Origin: Actinoplanes subtropicus
GTDB taxonomy: Bacteria > Actinomycetota > Actinomycetes > Mycobacteriales > Micromonosporaceae
DNA length: 64,000 nucleotides
Direction of reading: 5' to 3'
NCBI RefSeq assembly: GCF_000721705.1
Contig: NZ_JOJL01000031.1
Location: forward strand, 62,001 to 126,000
The notes beneath the pieces are model-generated. The model was not told the origin of the DNA, made no database searches, and saw nothing but the letters and a program-made list of their open reading frames with translations. Each line of letters starts with the position of its first letter. Positions within the stretch are counted from its first letter, which is position 1. Positions 1 through 9,852 of this stretch are shown piece after piece. Made by a program: the position numbers and the translations under genes.

Positions 1-1032
1 CTTGACCGCCTCGAGCAGGCTCCGGTCGAGCTCGGTCTCCTTGCCCTCCATGACCAGCTGGACCTGTTTGCCGAGCGAGTTGCTCAGGTCCCGGATGACT
101 CGGGGCAGCTTGGACCAGATGTGCTCGATGGGCTGCATCCGGGTCTTCATGATGCCCTCTTGCAGCTCACTGGTGATCATGCCGAGCCGCTGGGCGCTGC
201 GCACGAGCGTCGCGTCGCCGACCTCCATCACGCCGCGGACCAGCTGGTTCCGGGCCAGCACCAGCTCGCCGACCATGTTCATCAGCGTGTCGAGCAGGTC
301 GACGTCGACCCGGATCGCGCTGTCCGCGATGCTGCGCTTCGGCGCCTGCTGCTGCAGCGCATCGCTGACCGCGGCCGGCTTGGCCTTGCCCTCGTCGAGC
401 AGGATCGTGCCGAGCTTGCGCTCGTCGCCCTCGATCTGCTGCGCCAGCGCCGAACCGACGTCGGAGGCCTGGGCCCCGCCCTGCTCGACGAGGATCTCGC
501 CGAGCGGCTTGCGCTGGTTCTCGACCGGCTCGGGGGCGGCCCGCTTGGGCGTCTCGTCGAGGGGTTCGGGTTTTTCGTCGGCCGGCTTTTTCGCGGCCGG
601 CGGCTCGGCGGCCGGGGCCTCGGCGGCCGGGGCTCCCTCGCCCGCCTTCATCTGGGCGTTGACCTGCGCGATGATGCTGTCGATGTCGACGTCGCCCTCG
701 GCCTGCGTCTCCTCGATCGAGGAGAGGATCGAGCGTACGCCGTCGATCGTCGCCAGCAGGGTGGTGATCGTCGAAGGGGTCACCGGCATCACGCCGTCCC
801 GCAGTTTCGACAGCAGCGACTCGCCCGCGTGGGCCAGCTTCTCCAGGCGGCTGAACGCCAGGAACCCACTGGTGCCCTTGATCGTGTGGATCGCCCGGAA
901 GATGCGGGAGATCAGGTCGCGCGAGTCCGGTTCCTGCTCGAGGGAGACCAGGTCGCGGTCGATCTGGTCCAGGTTCTCGTGGCTCTCCATGAGGAATTCG
1001 CCGACGATTTCACCAAGGTCTTCCACGCTCAT
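1..1032 (-). CDS. cheA: Chemotaxis histidine kinase CheA (partial, runs off left edge)
   Basis: The first 344 residues of a CheA kinase, the cytoplasmic protein that relays chemoreceptor signals to response regulators, are present; the catalytic and CheW-like domains lie outside the window. Residues 1-110 are an HPt (P1) domain with H-box AIHTIKGTSGF and phospho-acceptor His49. An Ala/Pro/Glu linker (130-170) follows, then two 24-residue MshEN-like motifs (176-199 beginning PLGEILVEQG, 206-229 beginning KLGTILLDEG), then the P3 dimerisation helix around 243-265 (MVGELVLARNQL). The ATG is 5 nt after GGAGG. The OmpR-type regulator lies 81 bp upstream on the same strand, so the two may be co-transcribed. 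The CheA call is secure; the role of the MshEN-like segment is inference. Confidence 0.95.
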   Translation of the reverse strand, partial: MSVEDLGEIVGEFLMESHENLDQIDRDLVSLEQEPDSRDLISRIFRAIHTIKGTSGFLAFSRLEKLAHAGESLLSKLRDGVMPVTPSTITTLLATIDGVRSILSSIEETQAEGDVDIDSIIAQVNAQMKAGEGAPAAEAPAAEPPAAKKPADEKPEPLDETPKRAAPEPVENQRKPLGEILVEQGGAQASDVGSALAQQIEGDERKLGTILLDEGKAKPAAVSDALQQQAPKRSIADSAIRVDVDLLDTLMNMVGELVLARNQLVRGVMEVGDATLVRSAQRLGMITSELQEGIMKTRMQPIEHIWSKLPRVIRDLSNSLGKQVQLVMEGKETELDRSLLEAVK

Positions 1033-1113
1033 GTACCTCCAACTCGGCTTCCAGAGCTCTCATCGACGGTTACGCCCGTCATCTGAGAACACCGGTGACC
1101 AAGACGACGGAAA

Positions 1114-1812
1114 TCAGGACTCGCCGCCGGGCCGGCGGTAGCGGTAGCCGAATCCGCGGACGGACTCGATGGGGGATTCGTCGGGATCGGACCAGCCGAG
1201 CTTGCGGCGCAGCCGCAGCACGGCGAACTTCACCCGTTCCTGACCGATGCCGGTGGGGTCGTCCCAGGCCTGGGTCAGCAGCTGGTTCGGGCTCAACACC
1301 GCGCCGGCGTGCCGGACCAGCGCGTTGAGCAGCCGGAACTCGGTGGGTGTCAGGCGCTTCTCGTCGCCCTTCACGTACACCCGGCGCTTGGTCGGATCGA
1401 GGTGCACCAGGCCGTCGTCGTAGACCTGGCTGGCCCAGCTGTTCTGCCCACTGGACGAGCGGCGGAGCAGGGCCTCGACCCGGGCCAGCAGCTCGTTGTT
1501 GGCGAACGGCTTGGTCAGGTAGTCGTCGGCGCCGCCGCGCAGGCCGCGCACCTTCTCGGCCTCCTGGCCGTGCGCGGTCAGCACCAGCACCGGCACGTCG
1601 GAGACGTCGCGCAGCCGCTCGAGCACCTGCCAGCCGTCCATCTCGGGCAGGCCGACGTCGAGCACGACCAGGTCGGGGTGCTCGGCGTACGCCTCCTTGA
1701 GCCCGGTCCGGCCGTCGCCGGCGTGCGCCACCTCGTAGCCCGCCCGGCTGAACAACAGCCGCAGAGCAAGCGCGATGTCCGGGTCGTCCTCGACGACGAG
1801 AAGGCGACTCAT
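1114..1812 (-). CDS. OmpR/PhoB-family DNA-binding response regulator
   Basis: A 232-residue two-component regulator. The receiver domain (1-118) has the acidic pocket ED(D) at 8-10, phospho-acceptor Asp52 (VVLDVGLPEMDG) and the conserved Lys in TKPF. The C-terminal winged-helix domain (about 130-228) ends RGFGYRYRRP. I chose the ATG at 1812 because MSRLLVVEDD is the usual receiver start; an ATG seven codons upstream is possible but lacks a spaced ribosome site. It lies immediately upstream of cheA, so it may be a transcriptional output of that CheA; this is inference, since no separate sensor kinase is visible here. Confidence 0.9.
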   Translation of the reverse strand: MSRLLVVEDDPDIALALRLLFSRAGYEVAHAGDGRTGLKEAYAEHPDLVVLDVGLPEMDGWQVLERLRDVSDVPVLVLTAHGQEAEKVRGLRGGADDYLTKPFANNELLARVEALLRRSSSGQNSWASQVYDDGLVHLDPTKRRVYVKGDEKRLTPTEFRLLNALVRHAGAVLSPNQLLTQAWDDPTGIGQERVKFAVLRLRRKLGWSDPDESPIESVRGFGYRYRRPGGES

Positions 1813-2107
1813 CGTGTGCTCACCCCGCCCCATCCCTCGCCGTATTTATCCACGCAAAGACCCCGATAGCGTGATGTCACGGCCTATTTACGGACAGTGA
1901 CAGTCTAGCGAGCTATCCGGCCCACGGGGGCGGATCCGGCCGGGGGTTTGAGTGACGGCCGAGGCGGGTGCGCCGGGCCATCCCACCAGCCTGACACTTT
2001 TGCGTAGGCCAATGCCGGTTTCCGCCAAATAAGGGACGTACGGCCGAGAAACGGGTGCGATATCCCTGGTGGGCGATCAGGCCCACCCCGGACCCCGGAG
2101 GCACCCC

Positions 2108-2611
2108 GTGCTACGACGTCTCGCCCTGCTCACGGCCGCACCCGCGCTGCTGCTGACCAGCTCGCCGGCGTGGGCGGCAGTGCCGGCGCCACCCCTGCCC
2201 GCGGACGCACCGGCCACCGCCGTCACACCGGCCGAGCTGATGTCCGAGGTGGTCACCATGACCAACCAGCAGCGGCACGCCAACGGGTGCGGCCAGCTCG
2301 CGGTGGACTCGGAGCTGACCGTCGCCTCGGTCCGGCAGAGCCTGTACATGGCCCGGACCGGCCTGTTCAGCCACGTCTGGCGGGACGGGACGACGTTCGT
2401 GGCCCGCTCGCACGCGGCCGGGTACGCCGAGCCGTCCGGCGAGAACATCGCCTGGGGATACCGCACCGCGGCCGAGGTGATGGCGGCATGGATGGCCAGC
2501 CCGGGGCACCGGGAGAACATCCTGAACTGCGAGGCGCGCTCGATCGGGACCGGCGTCGCGTACGGCCAGAACGGTTTGCCGTATTACACCCAGGTCTTCG
2601 GATACCAGTGA
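2108..2611 (+). CDS. Secreted CAP/SCP-domain protein
   Basis: A 167-residue protein of the CAP superfamily (SCP/PR-1-like). A signal peptide occupies roughly residues 1-25 (cleavage near AWA). The CAP fold carries the hallmark segments TNQQRHANGC, LFSHVWRDG, GENIAWGY, MASPGHRENILN and the terminal YYTQVFG. The putative metal/active-site histidines are the His of LFSH and of PGHREN. The GTG start has GGAG 7 nt upstream; an in-frame ATG at 2069 would put non-signal sequence before the signal peptide. A 7-bp stem hairpin (2068-2087) precedes the ribosome site. Substrate and role are unknown for bacterial members. Confidence 0.88.
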   Translation: MLRRLALLTAAPALLLTSSPAWAAVPAPPLPADAPATAVTPAELMSEVVTMTNQQRHANGCGQLAVDSELTVASVRQSLYMARTGLFSHVWRDGTTFVARSHAAGYAEPSGENIAWGYRTAAEVMAAWMASPGHRENILNCEARSIGTGVAYGQNGLPYYTQVFGYQ

Positions 2612-2615
2612 TCTA

Positions 2616-2661
2616 TTGACAAGCCTCGCTGGGCCCTTCTATTAGTTAGGTTAACTAACCT
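2616..2661 (+). promoter_or_regulatory. Chitinase promoter with operator-like inverted repeat
   Basis: TTGACA (2616-2621) and TATTAG (2640-2645) are separated by 18 bp. Just downstream of the -10 lies the inverted repeat AGGTTA-AC-TAACCT (2648-2661), placed to overlap the transcription start. That layout suits a repressor site. The regulator is unknown; the sequence does not look like a DasR site. Confidence 0.6.
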
Positions 2662-2684
2662 GACTTCTCCCGAAGAAGGTCCCC

Positions 2685-3950
2685 ATGCGCCGATCCCTCG
2701 TGGCGGCAGCCGCGGCCGCCGCCTGTGCGACCGCGTTCGTCGCCGCCACCACTCCCGACGCCCAGGCCGCCACCACCTCACGCATCCCCGCCCACGTGTT
2801 CGCGCCGTACTTCGAGGCGTACAACGGCGACAGCCTCTCCGGGCTGTCCAGCCAGTCCGGCGACAAGTTCCTCACCCTCGCCTTCGTGCAGACCCCGAGC
2901 CGCGGCTCCTGCACGGTCTACTTCAACGGCGACACCTCGATGCCGATCGCGTCGGGCACCTTCGGCTCCGACATCAGCGCGATCCGGGCGTCCGGCGGCG
3001 ACGTCATCCCGTCGTTCGGCGGTTACGCGGCCGACAACGGCGGCACCGAGATCGCCGACAGCTGCACCAGCGTGGACTCGATCGCCGCCCAGTTCGAGAA
3101 GGTCATCACCACCTACGACGTCACCCGGCTCGACCTGGACATCGAGGACAACTCGCTGACCAACACGGCCGGCATCGACCGCCGCAACAAGGCGATCAAG
3201 AAGGTCGAGGACTGGGCGGCCGCGAACGGCCGGCTCGTCGAGTTCAGCTACACCCTGCCGACCACCACGGCCGGCCTGGCCGACTCCGGCCTCGCCGTGC
3301 TGCGCAGCGCGGTCAGCAACGGCGCCCGGGTCGACATCGTCAACATGATGACCTTCGACTACTACGACGGCGCCGCGCACAACATGGCCACCGACACCCA
3401 GACCTCGGCCAACGGCTTGGTCGGCCAGCTCAAGGCGCTCTACCCCGGCAAGACCACCGCGCAGCTGTGGCAGATGGTCGGCATCACCGAGATGATCGGC
3501 ATCGACGACTACGGCGCGGCCGAGACCTTCACCCTGGCCAACGCGCAGACGGTCACGAACTGGGCGAAGAGCCAGGGCATCCGGTCGCTGTCGTTCTGGG
3601 CGCTGCAGCGGGACAACGGGGGCTGCCCGGGCGGTGGCGCGGCGGACAACTGCTCCGGCGTCGCCCAGAGCACGTGGCAGTTCAGCAAGACCATGCAGTC
3701 GTTCACCTCCGGGACGACGACCACCCCGCCCACGACCCCGCCGACCACGCCACCGACCACGAAACCCACGAACCCGCCCACGACGCCGCCGACCACCGCG
3801 CCGGGGACGACGACCTGGGCGCCCTACACGGCCTACACGGTCGGGCAGATCGTCACCTACGACGGCAAGCGTTACCAGTGCCGCCAGTCGCACACGTCCC
3901 TGCCGGGCTGGGAGCCGCCGAACGTTCTCGCTCTTTGGCTGCCGCTCTAG
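2685..3950 (+). CDS. Secreted GH18 chitinase with C-terminal chitin-binding module
   Basis: A 421-residue exported chitinase that cleaves beta-1,4 links in chitin. Signal peptide 1-28 (ends AQA). The GH18 domain (about 33-340) carries the catalytic signature at LDLDIE with Asp150, Asp152 and acid Glu154. It also has the MMTFDYYD substrate-assist segment and a terminal SFWALQRD strand. A Thr/Pro linker of repeated PPTT units (345-375) joins a CBM5/12-type module (375-421) with aromatic residues W376, Y379 and the Trp of GWEPP. Preceded by its own promoter and operator-like repeat. Single-gene unit; the next gene, murB, is convergent. Confidence 0.95.
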   Translation: MRRSLVAAAAAAACATAFVAATTPDAQAATTSRIPAHVFAPYFEAYNGDSLSGLSSQSGDKFLTLAFVQTPSRGSCTVYFNGDTSMPIASGTFGSDISAIRASGGDVIPSFGGYAADNGGTEIADSCTSVDSIAAQFEKVITTYDVTRLDLDIEDNSLTNTAGIDRRNKAIKKVEDWAAANGRLVEFSYTLPTTTAGLADSGLAVLRSAVSNGARVDIVNMMTFDYYDGAAHNMATDTQTSANGLVGQLKALYPGKTTAQLWQMVGITEMIGIDDYGAAETFTLANAQTVTNWAKSQGIRSLSFWALQRDNGGCPGGGAADNCSGVAQSTWQFSKTMQSFTSGTTTTPPTTPPTTPPTTKPTNPPTTPPTTAPGTTTWAPYTAYTVGQIVTYDGKRYQCRQSHTSLPGWEPPNVLALWLPL

Positions 3951-3988
3951 GAACCATGCACGTCAAAACCATGCGGACGTACGAGGAA

Positions 3989-4016
3989 GGGGGTCACCGC
4001 CGATCCGGTGGCCCCC
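3989..4016. terminator. Hairpin terminator between chitinase and murB
   Basis: GGGGGTCACCG pairs with CGGTGGCCCCC around a 6-nt loop, with one mismatch. No T-run follows. Its position between two convergent genes suggests bidirectional termination. Confidence 0.5.
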
Positions 4017-4090
4017 GCCTGCCCAACGCGACCACCCGCGACGAAAGGCCGTGGACGCGACTCTCGCGTGAGTGGTGGGGCCGGCAGCGG

Positions 4091-5152
4091 TCAAAGCTCG
4101 CAGTTGACCAGCACCGGCTCGGGGTGCAGCTCGATCCCGAACCGGTCCTGTACCCCGTCGCGGATCGTGCGGGCCAGGCCGAGCAGCCCCTCGGTGGTAC
4201 CCGCGCCCCGGTTGGTCAGCGCCAGCGTGTGCTTGCTCGAGATCGCCACCCGGTCCCCGGCGAAGCCCTTCGGGAAGCCCGCGTGCTCGATCAGCCAGGC
4301 CGCCGGGATCTTCACGGTGCCGTCCTCGCCCGGCCAGTGCGGCGCGTGCGCCAGCCCCAACTGCGCCCAGCGCTCCGCCGACACCACCGGGTTCGTGAAG
4401 AACGAGCCGACCGACCAGGTGTCCTTGTCGTCCGGGTCGAGCACCATCCCCTTGCCCGCCCGCAACTTAAGGACCGTGTCGCGGGCCTGCCGCAGCGGTA
4501 CCTGGTCGCCGGCCTCCACGCCCAGGCCGCGGGCCAGCTCGGCGTACCGGATCGGGGCGGAGTCGCCGCTGACCGTGAGCCGGAAGTCGACCTCGGTGAC
4601 CAGATAGCGGTCGCTGTGCTTGAAGACGCTCGACCGGTACGCGAACGCACACTCCAGCGGCGACATCGCCCGGATCGTGTCGTGCTCCCGGTCGTAGGCG
4701 TGCACGGCCACGATGGTGTGGGCGACCTCCTGCCCATACGCACCGACGTTCTGGATCGGGGTGGCGCCGGCCGAACCCGGGATGCCGGACAGGCACTCGA
4801 CCCCGGACCAGCCGTTGCTCACGGCGTACTCCACAAAATCGTCCCAGAGCTCGCCCGCGGCAACCCGCAGCACCACACTCCCGGCCCGCGTCTCCACCAC
4901 CTCAATCCCGCGCGTACGCAGCAACAGCGCCTCGCCGGGGAAGCCCGCGTCGCCGATCACGACGTTGCTGCCACCGGCCAGCACCAGCAGCGGGCGCCCC
5001 TCGGCCGCGGCGTTACGCACAGTAGCGACCGCTCGGTCCGTTTCGGTGACGACGGTCAGCGTGCCGGCCGGACCGCCGAGGCGTAGCGTCGTGTACGCCC
5101 CGAGCGAGTAGGCGGGTGTGTCGAGTTGGCGTGGGCGACTAACGTCAGGCAC
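4091..5152 (-). CDS. murB: UDP-N-acetylenolpyruvoylglucosamine reductase MurB
   Basis: A cytoplasmic flavoenzyme that reduces UDP-GlcNAc-enolpyruvate to UDP-MurNAc in peptidoglycan precursor synthesis. The FAD-binding domain contains VLAGGSNVVIGD. The middle contains GIPGSAGATPIQNVGAYG. The substrate domain contains the catalytic Ser region SVGSFFTNP and a C-terminal catalytic Glu in HPEPVLV. I place the start at the GTG at 5152 (353 residues) because TAGGGT (5160-5165 on this strand) lies 7 nt upstream, giving a leaderless start; an in-frame GTG at 5161 falls inside that -10 element. Not clustered with other mur genes. Confidence 0.93.
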   Translation of the reverse strand: MPDVSRPRQLDTPAYSLGAYTTLRLGGPAGTLTVVTETDRAVATVRNAAAEGRPLLVLAGGSNVVIGDAGFPGEALLLRTRGIEVVETRAGSVVLRVAAGELWDDFVEYAVSNGWSGVECLSGIPGSAGATPIQNVGAYGQEVAHTIVAVHAYDREHDTIRAMSPLECAFAYRSSVFKHSDRYLVTEVDFRLTVSGDSAPIRYAELARGLGVEAGDQVPLRQARDTVLKLRAGKGMVLDPDDKDTWSVGSFFTNPVVSAERWAQLGLAHAPHWPGEDGTVKIPAAWLIEHAGFPKGFAGDRVAISSKHTLALTNRGAGTTEGLLGLARTIRDGVQDRFGIELHPEPVLVNCEL

Positions 5153-5220
5153 GACGTTCACCCTAGGCTCAACGGGCCAAGGGCACTCATCGGCGGTCCG
5201 GTGGAGTGGAGAGAATCGCG

Positions 5221-6039
5221 ATGAACAGGATGCACGCGACGAAGGACTTCTGGCTCGCGGCCCTGCGGGCGGACAGTCCCGCCTTGCAGGATGCGGTGGC
5301 GCAGGCCGGGCCGGATGCCGAGGTGCCCTCCTGCCCGGGGTGGACCGGTGCCGACCTGGTCGAGCACGTGACCACCCTGCTGCACTGGGTGCGCGAGACG
5401 GTGCCGCGCGGCACGACCGGCCCGCCGACCACGCGACCCGGCGACTACCGCACGGCCCCGAAGGGGCCCGGATTCTCCGCGCCGTCCGAAGGACCAGGCG
5501 CCGGTAGCAGCAGAGCCTGGGAGCAGGCGCTCGACGAGCTGCGCCGCGAGCTGACCGGCACGATCGAGACGCTCGAGGCGGTGGAGTCCGACTTCCCCGC
5601 GTGGAACTGGGCGCCGCAGAGCAAGCAGGCCGGCTTCTGGCACCGCCGGATGGCCCACGAGGTCTCGGTGCACCGCTGGGATGCCGAGGCCGCGGCCGGC
5701 CGCCCCACCCCGATCGAGACCAAGCTGGCCGCCGACGGGGTGAGCGAGGTGCTCGACACCTGGCTGCCGGCCGGCAAGCGCAAGGGCCCGACCGACCTGC
5801 ACGGCGTGGTCCACCTGATGGCCAGCGACGCCGGGCACGAGTGGTTCGTGCGGCTGCGCGGCCCCGGGGTGGCGCTGCTCGACACCGCCACGATCCTGGA
5901 TTCCGACGATCACCACGCCCGGGCGCAGGCGACCGGCACGGCGAGCGACCTGCTGCTCGCGCTGATGGGCCGGCAGCGGCTGGATCGCCTGGTGGTCACC
6001 GGTGATCCCCGGCTGATCGGCGCCTTGCGGACGGGCTGA
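5221..6039 (+). CDS. Mycothiol-dependent maleylpyruvate isomerase-like (DinB superfamily) protein
   Basis: A 272-residue protein. The N-terminal half is a four-helix DinB-type domain with the segments PSCPGWTGADLVEHV and HEVSVHRWDAE, which supply the His/Glu/His metal site typical of the family. The C-terminal half resembles the MDMPI C-terminal domain. Relatives use mycothiol as a cofactor, and mshD elsewhere in the window shows that mycothiol is made. The exact reaction is unknown, and most family members are uncharacterised. GGAGAG sits 7 nt before the ATG, which decides the start over an in-frame GTG at 5206. Confidence 0.8.
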   Translation: MNRMHATKDFWLAALRADSPALQDAVAQAGPDAEVPSCPGWTGADLVEHVTTLLHWVRETVPRGTTGPPTTRPGDYRTAPKGPGFSAPSEGPGAGSSRAWEQALDELRRELTGTIETLEAVESDFPAWNWAPQSKQAGFWHRRMAHEVSVHRWDAEAAAGRPTPIETKLAADGVSEVLDTWLPAGKRKGPTDLHGVVHLMASDAGHEWFVRLRGPGVALLDTATILDSDDHHARAQATGTASDLLLALMGRQRLDRLVVTGDPRLIGALRTG

Positions 6040-6092
6040 CCCGATTAAATTCGTCTTACCGGCGTCTCGCGGGTTCGTATGGGCCCCTATGA

Positions 6093-6104
6093 TTAACCGG
6101 TTAA
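6093..6104. promoter_or_regulatory. Palindromic operator upstream of beta-glucosidase
   Basis: TTAACCGGTTAA is a perfect 12-bp palindrome with the central CG typical of LacI-family operators. It lies 39 bp upstream of the GH1 gene, which is followed by a LacI-type regulator. The adjacent LacI protein is the likely ligand; this is inference. Confidence 0.65.
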
Positions 6105-6142
6105 GTTGAGCCCTCGGGAGCACACCAGGAAGTGGGAACCGC

Positions 6143-7567
<1,425 letters not shown>

Positions 7568-7571
7568 CCTG

Positions 7572-8582
7572 GTGGTGACGCGGGAGCGGCCGACCCTGGA
7601 AGCAGTGGCGCGGCGCGCCGGCGTCTCGAGGGCGACCGTCTCCCGCGTCGTCAACGGCTCGACGTCGGTGGCCGCCTCGATCCGCGAGGCGGTCAACCGG
7701 GCGGTCGAGGAGCTCGGGTACGTGCCCAACCAGGCCGCCCGCAGCCTGGTCACCCAGCGCACCGAGTCGATCGCGCTGATCCTGCCGGAGACGGCCAACC
7801 GGGTCTTCTCCGACGACCTGTTCTTCCCGGCGATCATCCGCGGCGTGGGCGGCGAGCTGGAGGCCGCCGACAAGCAGCTGGTGCTGATGATGGCCGGCTC
7901 CGCGAAGAGCCACGACCGGGTCGAGCGGTACGCCGTCGCCGGCCACGTGGACGGGGTCATGTTCGCCTCGATGCACGGCGCCGACCCGCTGCCCGGCACC
8001 CTGGTCCGCCTCGGCATCCCGGTGATCTGCAGTGGCCGCCCGATCGGCGACTCCTCGGTCCCGTACGTGGATGTCGACCACTTCGGCGGCGTCTGCTCGG
8101 CGGTGCGGCACCTGGTCGCCGCCGGCCGCCGCCGGATCGCCACCATTGCCGGCCCGCAGGACATGGTGGCCGGCATCGACCGGCTCGCCGGCTACCGTGC
8201 CACACTCGAGGATTCCGGCCTGGCCCCGCACGTCGTGATCGGCGACTTCACCCGCGAGTCGGGGATAGCGGCGATGCGCGCCCTGCTCGCCGACGACCCG
8301 GCCCTGGACGCGGTCTTCGTCGCCTCGGACATGATGGCGCACGGCGCGCTGCTCGCCCTGAAGGACGCCGGCCGCCGGGTGCCGTCGGACGTGGCAGTGG
8401 TCGGCTTCGACGACTTCGACATCAGCCGCTACAGCGAGCCCCCGTTGACCACGGTCCGCCAGCCGATCGTGGAGATGGGCCGCACGATGGCCCGCCAGCT
8501 GCTGGGTCTCATCAACGGCGAGCCCCACCAGGCCGACGCCGTCGTTCTACCGACCGAGCTGGTGATCCGCGAGTCGGCTTGA
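7572..8582 (+). CDS. LacI-family transcriptional regulator
   Basis: A 336-residue repressor. The N-terminal helix-turn-helix (residues 8-32: LEAVARRAGVSRATVSRVVNG) and hinge helix (VPNQAARSLV) are followed by a periplasmic-binding-protein-like sugar domain (60-335). It starts with GTG 4 nt after the GH1 stop and is presumably the glucoside-responsive repressor of the pair, acting at TTAACCGGTTAA. The 3' end overlaps the convergent EI24 gene by 36 bp. Confidence 0.92.
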   Translation: MVTRERPTLEAVARRAGVSRATVSRVVNGSTSVAASIREAVNRAVEELGYVPNQAARSLVTQRTESIALILPETANRVFSDDLFFPAIIRGVGGELEAADKQLVLMMAGSAKSHDRVERYAVAGHVDGVMFASMHGADPLPGTLVRLGIPVICSGRPIGDSSVPYVDVDHFGGVCSAVRHLVAAGRRRIATIAGPQDMVAGIDRLAGYRATLEDSGLAPHVVIGDFTRESGIAAMRALLADDPALDAVFVASDMMAHGALLALKDAGRRVPSDVAVVGFDDFDISRYSEPPLTTVRQPIVEMGRTMARQLLGLINGEPHQADAVVLPTELVIRESA

Positions 8583-9335
8583 GGGCAGCTCCGCGATCGG
8601 CTGACCCAACACCGTACGGGAAAGCAAGGTTGCGCCGGCGACGGCGGCCGGCATCAGCAGGATGGCGCCAAGCGGGATCAGGAAGCAGCAGAAGACCGCG
8701 ACGCCGAAGCCCAGCGCGAGCGGCCGGTTGGTGCGCAGGCGGGCGCGGCGGTCGGCCAGGCGCATGCCGCGGCGCTGGAACGGCACCCCGGTCAGTTCGA
8801 CCGCGAGCAGCCAGCCGCCGACCGCGCCGCCGAGCACCGGGATCACTGTCTGCCCGACGACCGGCAGGAAGCCGAGCAGGAACAGCGGGATGCCGACCAG
8901 CACGGAGAGCACGATCAGCCGCAGCGAGTCGGCCAGGCCGCGGGCCAGCGACCGCCAGAAGCCGACCTCGACCTCGCCCGGCACCCCGCCGAACCGGTCC
9001 TCGACCAGCTCGGAGATGCGCTCGTAGAACGGGTCCCCGACGAGCAGCGTCACTGCGGTGAAGGTGAGGACGCCGAGCAGGACGGCCACGCCGAGCAGGC
9101 CCGCCCCGGCGAGCGCCCGGGTCAGCTCCCGCCAGCCCTCGGCCCAGCCGTCGGCGAACCAGGTGACGTCCCGGGACAGCCGGGGCAGGAAGTCGATCAG
9201 CACGCCGAGCGCGGCAGCGTAGAGCAGGCCCGCGATCACGGCCGGCAGCAGGCCGAGGAACAGCAGCTTGGGGCTGCGCAGGACGAGGACCAGGCCCCGG
9301 CCGAGCAGGGAAGCGCCGAGGAAGAACTGCTTCAC
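8547..9335 (-). CDS. EI24-domain membrane protein (CysZ-like)
   Basis: A 262-residue integral membrane protein with about six hydrophobic segments and the EI24/CysZ layout. A TM pair near residues 20-50 is followed by TMs at about 80-100, 140-165 and 210-240, with a polar loop containing VGDPFYERISELVEDRFG. In proteobacteria CysZ imports sulfate. In actinobacteria the role is unproven, so I leave the function open. The coding 3' end overlaps the lacI stop by 36 bp on the opposite strand. Confidence 0.82.
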   Translation of the reverse strand: MKQFFLGASLLGRGLVLVLRSPKLLFLGLLPAVIAGLLYAAALGVLIDFLPRLSRDVTWFADGWAEGWRELTRALAGAGLLGVAVLLGVLTFTAVTLLVGDPFYERISELVEDRFGGVPGEVEVGFWRSLARGLADSLRLIVLSVLVGIPLFLLGFLPVVGQTVIPVLGGAVGGWLLAVELTGVPFQRRGMRLADRRARLRTNRPLALGFGVAVFCCFLIPLGAILLMPAAVAGATLLSRTVLGQPIAELPSSRLADHQLGR

Positions 9336-9367
9336 GATCGGCAGCCTATTGCCTGGGCGCCAATTTC

Positions 9368-9808
9368 CTACGGATTGGTGGAGGGCGATGCGCTGGGCGG
9401 GGCGCTGGGGGTCGCCGACGGGCTCGGCATTTCGGTGATCTCGGTGGGCGTCGGGACGGGTGGCTCGTTGAGCACCGGGGGCAGCGAGACCGTGGAGGCC
9501 TCGACGGCCGTCGGCGCGGCCGAGGTGGGCATCGGCGCCCCGGACGGGGCGGTGACCGGCGGGAGGGTCGCGGTCGCCGTCGGGCGGGGCGTGAGCTGCA
9601 CGGCGGTCAGCGGCTGGGGGATCCCGGGCCGGTGGGGCGCCCGGCCGATCCCGTCGCTGCCGCCGGCGCCGATGCCACCGGTGCCGGCCGGCGCGCTGAC
9701 CTCGGTGGGCTTGCGGGCCGGGGTGGCGAGGGTCCAGCCGGCGGCCACCGCGATCGGCAGCCCAAGCGCCACGAGTCCGAAAAAGATGGATTTAGGGGAT
9801 AAGCGCAC
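9368..9808 (-). CDS. Single-pass membrane protein with Pro/Thr-rich extracellular tail
   Basis: About 146 residues, unrecognised. One N-terminal membrane anchor (IFFGLVALGLPIAVAAGW) follows a short basic stretch. The rest is a low-complexity Pro/Thr/Ser/Ala tail (PTATATLPPVTAP, SPSATPSAPPSASP) with no folded domain visible, probably outside the cell. The start is uncertain: GTG 9808 is chosen because it directly precedes the basic-plus-hydrophobic anchor, but an in-frame TTG at 9835 is also possible. It could be a wall-spanning stalk; no function can be assigned. Confidence 0.6.
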   Translation of the reverse strand: MRLSPKSIFFGLVALGLPIAVAAGWTLATPARKPTEVSAPAGTGGIGAGGSDGIGRAPHRPGIPQPLTAVQLTPRPTATATLPPVTAPSGAPMPTSAAPTAVEASTVSLPPVLNEPPVPTPTEITEMPSPSATPSAPPSASPSTNP

Positions 9809-9852
9809 GCCGAGAACACCGCTCGAACGCCACAAAAGTTACGGGCGCGCGG

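Noticed and set aside
2..1141. Long plus-strand frames opposite CheA (2-1141, 121-1086)
   Set aside because: Shadows of the CheA gene, whose minus-strand translation matches HPt and P3 motifs.
1837..2107. A riboswitch (c-di-AMP or c-di-GMP type) upstream of the CAP protein
   Set aside because: Only a 7-bp hairpin (2068-2087) is visible; I could not match the conserved core of either class.
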